Positions 61,052 through 64,000 of a stretch of 64,000 bases of DNA are shown here, piece after piece. This stretch comes from AP-15 sp963724435 (GTDB lineage Bacteria; Pseudomonadota; Alphaproteobacteria; ATCC43930; CGMCC-115725). The notes under the pieces are model-generated. The model searched no databases, was not told the origin of the DNA, and was given only the letters and a program-made list of their open reading frames with translations. Both the position numbers and the translations under genes were made by a program. The stretch's first letter is position 1, and each line of letters begins with the position of its first letter. Where the stretch lies: assembly GCA_963724435.1 (NCBI GenBank), contig CAVRUN010000010.1:310001-374000 (forward strand). The letters run 5' to 3'.

Positions 61052-61501
61052 CTAGAGCTTTAGGTACTGCGACAGGCTCGCGAGTACTTCGATAATCTTT
61101 TGCGCGGTGGCGTGGCCCAGATCGTTGCCGACCGCCGAGCTGAAATGCTGCAAGAAGGGTATCGATACACAGGCGTAGAGGCTCAGCCAGAGTGCGGTGG
61201 TTGGCTGGCCCGGCGCCGGCGACGCGATAGCCACGCGGAGCTTTTCGGCAACCGCTCCGGCTTCTGCCAAGATGAGGTCATCAATTCCGCGGCGAGCCAA
61301 ATCGGATAGCCCGGCCTCGATGACGCCGAGCCACTCCGTCTGGACAGTGATCGCGGTCTCTGCGCCCAGCGTTGCGGTGCTTTCGGACAACAGTGGATTA
61401 GCGGCGCGAACCGCCCGGGTGATTTCGGCGGGGAGGGGTATTTCGCTGATGACCGGAAAAGCCGCATCGCGATTTCCCCCCTCAGGTGTTGCCAGGCTCA
61501 T
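61052..61501 (-). CDS. Hypothetical protein, 149 residues
   Basis: I do not recognise this protein. It is soluble, alanine-rich and mostly helical, with a hydrophobic C-terminal third (TTALWLSLYACVSIPFLQHF) that could be one amphipathic or membrane-near helix. I chose the ATG at 61501, preceded by GGTGG; the frame is open to 61555. It lies 107 bp downstream of the MFS gene on the same strand and converges with the monooxygenase. Confidence 0.5.
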   Translation of the reverse strand: MSLATPEGGNRDAAFPVISEIPLPAEITRAVRAANPLLSESTATLGAETAITVQTEWLGVIEAGLSDLARRGIDDLILAEAGAVAEKLRVAIASPAPGQPTTALWLSLYACVSIPFLQHFSSAVGNDLGHATAQKIIEVLASLSQYLKL

Positions 61502-61607
61502 TCCACCCTCTGAGAACATATTAGCAACATTTGGGACGCGCCGGAGAAACCGCAACCTGGGATGGGACAGAATTTTGACGCTGTTTGCGCCTGAGCTTTG
61601 ACGCCTT

Positions 61608-62903
61608 TCAGCCGGAGGCGCCGAGCGGACGCCACCAGCGCCGCGTCAACAGCATCGCTAACAAACCTGCCAGCCCGGTTGCGGCGGCGGCCCAGGAGGC
61701 GCCGATCGCCCCGGCCAGCAGGCCGATCTGGATAAAACCGAATAAGCCGATGCCAATGCATACCGATAGTACTCCGTAGACCCGGCTGCGCATCTCGGCC
61801 GGCGCCGACAGGTACACGAGCGTCGCCTGCATGATGCTGAAGCAGGCGTTAGCCACCCCGGTCAGCAGCAGGACAAAGCCGGAGAGGAGCGGGTAACGCG
61901 TCAGCGCGAAAACTGGCACCAGGATCAGATAGACAAAAACACCCGACAAATAGATGCGCGAGAACAGCGGCTGCCGCGCCGCCAGCGCGATCGCGACCGC
62001 GCCGCAAAAGGCTCCGACCCCGGTCATGCTCGACAACAAACCGATGCCGACGGCGCCGAGCCCGAGCTGGTCGTGACCGATCACCGGGATCATGCTGGTC
62101 GCAGGCCAGCCGAACATGTTGTAGATGACGGTGACGGTCAGGGTTGCGATCAGGCGCGGGGTGCGGCGAACCAGGGCCAGACCCTCGGCCATCCTCGCCA
62201 ATATGGTCTGCGTGCTCGACGGAACGGCAGGGTTGCGATAGTGGACCCGTGATGCCGCAACGAGGGCGACGACATAACACAGGACGCTGACGCAGAACGC
62301 GCCGCCGATCCCGAACGACGCCAGTAGCACGCCGCCGATCGTCGGGCCGACGATCTGGCTTGCATTGTTGGCGCCGACATCGATGGACATCGCGCTGCTC
62401 ATGCGCTCGGGCCCGACAACGTCGCCAATCATCGTGCGGCGCACCGGGTTATCCGCGGTCCAGCCGATGCCGTTGAACAAGGCGGCCACCGCTAGGTGCC
62501 AGATCGCAAGTGTGCCGGTCCAGGCGAGGATCGCCAGGGTCAGCGAGGTCAGCGCCATCGACAGGACGACGAGGATCAATGCACTGCGCCGCTCGCAGCG
62601 CTCGGCAAGCGCGCCGATAAACGCGCCGAACAGCGCCATCGGCAGCATTCGCAGCATCGTTAACGCAGCGACGACGAAGGGCGAGCCGGTGTGCTGATAG
62701 GCGAACACTGCGACCGCCAGCATTTCCAGCCAGCGCACGCCAAACACCACGAGGCCGACCAGCCACAGCCGCCAGAAGTCAGGGGCGTCGATCCGCCACG
62801 CCCTCGGGTCGGGACGCGCGATGACAAAGCTTGCGGCATGGCCTTTTGCGGCGGGGCCGGGCGAAACCCGCCGCGCTCTCGGCCACCGCACCATGCCGCT
62901 CAT
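61608..62903 (-). CDS. MFS exporter (EntS/MFS_3-like)
   Basis: A major-facilitator permease of 431 residues with about twelve helices. The N-terminus has FWRLWLVGLVVFGVRWLEMLAVAVFAYQHTGSPFVVAAL (read in parts), and helix 2-3 has the shortened motif GALAERCERRSALIL, typical of the enterobactin-exporter-like (MFS_3) group. A perfect AGGAGG site lies before the ATG at 62903. Substrate unknown; drug or siderophore export is usual for relatives. The 190 bp upstream leads into the IS5 element. Confidence 0.83.
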   Translation of the reverse strand: MSGMVRWPRARRVSPGPAAKGHAASFVIARPDPRAWRIDAPDFWRLWLVGLVVFGVRWLEMLAVAVFAYQHTGSPFVVAALTMLRMLPMALFGAFIGALAERCERRSALILVVLSMALTSLTLAILAWTGTLAIWHLAVAALFNGIGWTADNPVRRTMIGDVVGPERMSSAMSIDVGANNASQIVGPTIGGVLLASFGIGGAFCVSVLCYVVALVAASRVHYRNPAVPSSTQTILARMAEGLALVRRTPRLIATLTVTVIYNMFGWPATSMIPVIGHDQLGLGAVGIGLLSSMTGVGAFCGAVAIALAARQPLFSRIYLSGVFVYLILVPVFALTRYPLLSGFVLLLTGVANACFSIMQATLVYLSAPAEMRSRVYGVLSVCIGIGLFGFIQIGLLAGAIGASWAAAATGLAGLLAMLLTRRWWRPLGASG

Positions 62904-63094
62904 ATGCCCCCTCCTATCCGTTTTCGTCCCGATGCGGCAAGGCGGGCTTGCTCTCGGACGCCGCATAACCAAGTTGCGGTTCATCGGGCGGATGACTCCG
63001 CTGCCGCAGACTTAGGGAAACGCTGAAATAAGCCGAGGCAAGGGCGCGGGCAACGGGTAGAATCCGCGGGTCCGGGGGGACCAAGGGGCGGGCG

Positions 63095-64000
63095 ATGCAG
63101 CGGCAGGGGAGCTTTTCGCAGGCGGAATACGCCGGCAAGAAAAGGCAGACGCGCCGGGACCGGTTTTTGGCCGAGATGGAAGAGGTTGTGCCGTGGGCAC
63201 GGCTGGTCGATCGTCTGCGACCTTTCTACCCGAAGGGAGAGCGCGGCCGGCCGCCGGTTGGGCTGGAGCGGATGCTGCGGATCTACTTTTTGCAGCAGTG
63301 GTACGGGCTGGCCGACGAGGCCGTGGAGGACGCGCTGTACGACAGCCAGGCGTTGCGCGGCTTTGCCGGCATTGATCTGTCAGTGGCGACAGTTCCGGAC
63401 GCGACGACGGTGCTGAACTTCCGCCATTGGTTAGAGCAGCACGACTTGACTCGGGTTCTGTTCGACGAGGTCGGTGCGATGCTGGAGGAGCGCGGCTTGT
63501 TGATGCGCCAGGGAACAATCGTCGACGCCGTCCTCGCGAAGGCGGGGATCATCGCCGCCCCGCCTTCGACCAAGAACAAAAGCAAGGCGCGCGACCCGGA
63601 GATGCACCAGACCAAGAAGGGCAACCAGTGGCACTTCGGGATGAAGGCGCATATCGGGGTCGATGTCGCCTCGGGGGTGGTGCACACGGTTATCGGCACC
63701 GCTGCCAACGAGGCCGATATCAATCAGGCAGCGGCCTTACTGCACGGCCAGGAGACGGATGTCTTCGCCGATGCCGGCTACACCGGGGCGGACAAGCGGC
63801 CCGAATTTGAGGGCTGCGATATCTGCTGGAACATCGCGATCAAGCGCAGCGTCATCAAGCCATTGCCCGAACGGCTGCGGAATTGGGCCGAGGCAGTGGA
63901 GCGAGCGCTGTCACAGGTGCGGGCCTGGGTCGAGCACCCGTTCCATATCATCAAAAACCCCGGCCTGCGCCGGGGCAGGCTCTGTTCCGCCATAAGAAGC
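63095..64000 (+). pseudogene. IS5 family transposase, interrupted and cut by the window edge
   Basis: The frame starts MQRQGSFSQAEYAGKKRQTRRDRF and runs to the window end. It carries the IS5 DDE core: first Asp in QGTIVDAVL, second in DVFADAGYTG, and Glu in WVEHPFHIIK. The family normally continues ...IKN-LFRH. Here 23 bases (63959-63981) forming a palindrome lie between AAC (63956-63958) and CTGTTCCGCCATAAG, and shift the frame. The gene is therefore broken in its last third, and the 3' end lies beyond the window. An AGGGAAACGCTGAAATAAG tract at about 63013 may be the left terminal repeat. Confidence 0.82.
63957..63981 (+). repeat. REP-like palindrome inside the transposase gene
   Basis: ACCCCGGC-CTGC-GCCGGGGC forms a perfect GC-rich hairpin with the same CTGC loop as the palindrome at 43688-43705. 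It interrupts an otherwise conserved IS5 transposase reading frame and is best explained as an inserted palindromic element of about 23 bp. No target duplication is certain. Confidence 0.6.

Overview
The window is about 64 kb of high-GC DNA from an alphaproteobacterium, most like Rhodospirillales/Acetobacterales relatives. I infer this from gene order and family type, not from a marker gene. The block rnd - kpsF - lptC - lptA - lptB - rpoN - hpf - ptsN, the DUF1150 gene behind hsp20, the petABC cytochrome bc1 operon and the Tim44-like protein are all typical of Alphaproteobacteria. The genus cannot be read from the sequence.

Layout. 1-4.3 kb: an ISNCY-type and an IS1380-type insertion sequence enclose a small AT-richer cargo with two unknown ORFs. 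4.5-7.5 kb: a 3-oxoacid CoA-transferase pair and an MHS-family transporter. 8.3-12.8 kb: a dispersed repeat element, then an RND efflux pump with its adaptor. 13.0-20.6 kb: tRNA-Leu, then LPS transport, sigma-54 and PTS-Ntr genes. 20.6-24.3 kb: a small heat-shock operon with a candidate ROSE RNA thermometer, a Tim44-like protein, hemF and trmL. 24.5-37.2 kb: petABC, methylthioadenosine salvage (mtnP, mtnA), lgt, a MidA-like methyltransferase, pgeF, a lipoprotein, prs, rplY, pth and ychF. 37.3-42.2 kb: a secreted phosphoesterase, glycogen synthase and a PAS histidine kinase. 42.5-47.1 kb: a divergent pair made of a four-helix SLATT (DUF4231) membrane protein and a 1103-residue LRR-ROC-COR-TIR protein. 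47.2-55.7 kb: a secreted haem-binding-type protein, metH - metF - ArsR/methyltransferase, and mlaA-mlaC. 55.8-62.9 kb: an aldo/keto reductase, a GFA protein, two flavin monooxygenases flanking a flavin reductase, and an MFS exporter. 63.1 kb to the edge: an IS5-family transposase gene interrupted by a palindrome.

The most interesting locus is 42.5-47.1 kb. A Roco GTPase with an expanded, near-identical leucine-rich-repeat array and a C-terminal TIR domain that keeps its conserved glutamate faces a SLATT-type membrane effector. That is the domain logic of an NLR-like conflict or defence system. The SLATT gene carries an in-frame TAG just before a conserved-looking tail. metH carries an in-frame TGA near its N-terminus. 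Other unexplained items are two related clusters of AATTCCCG repeats placed the same distance behind two operons, a perfect operator-like inverted repeat ahead of the methionine operon, and a REP-like palindrome apparently inserted into the IS5 transposase gene.

Housekeeping genes are tightly packed, with frequent ATGA or GTGA overlaps, so most run as operons. The accessory material is concentrated at both ends and around 42-48 kb.
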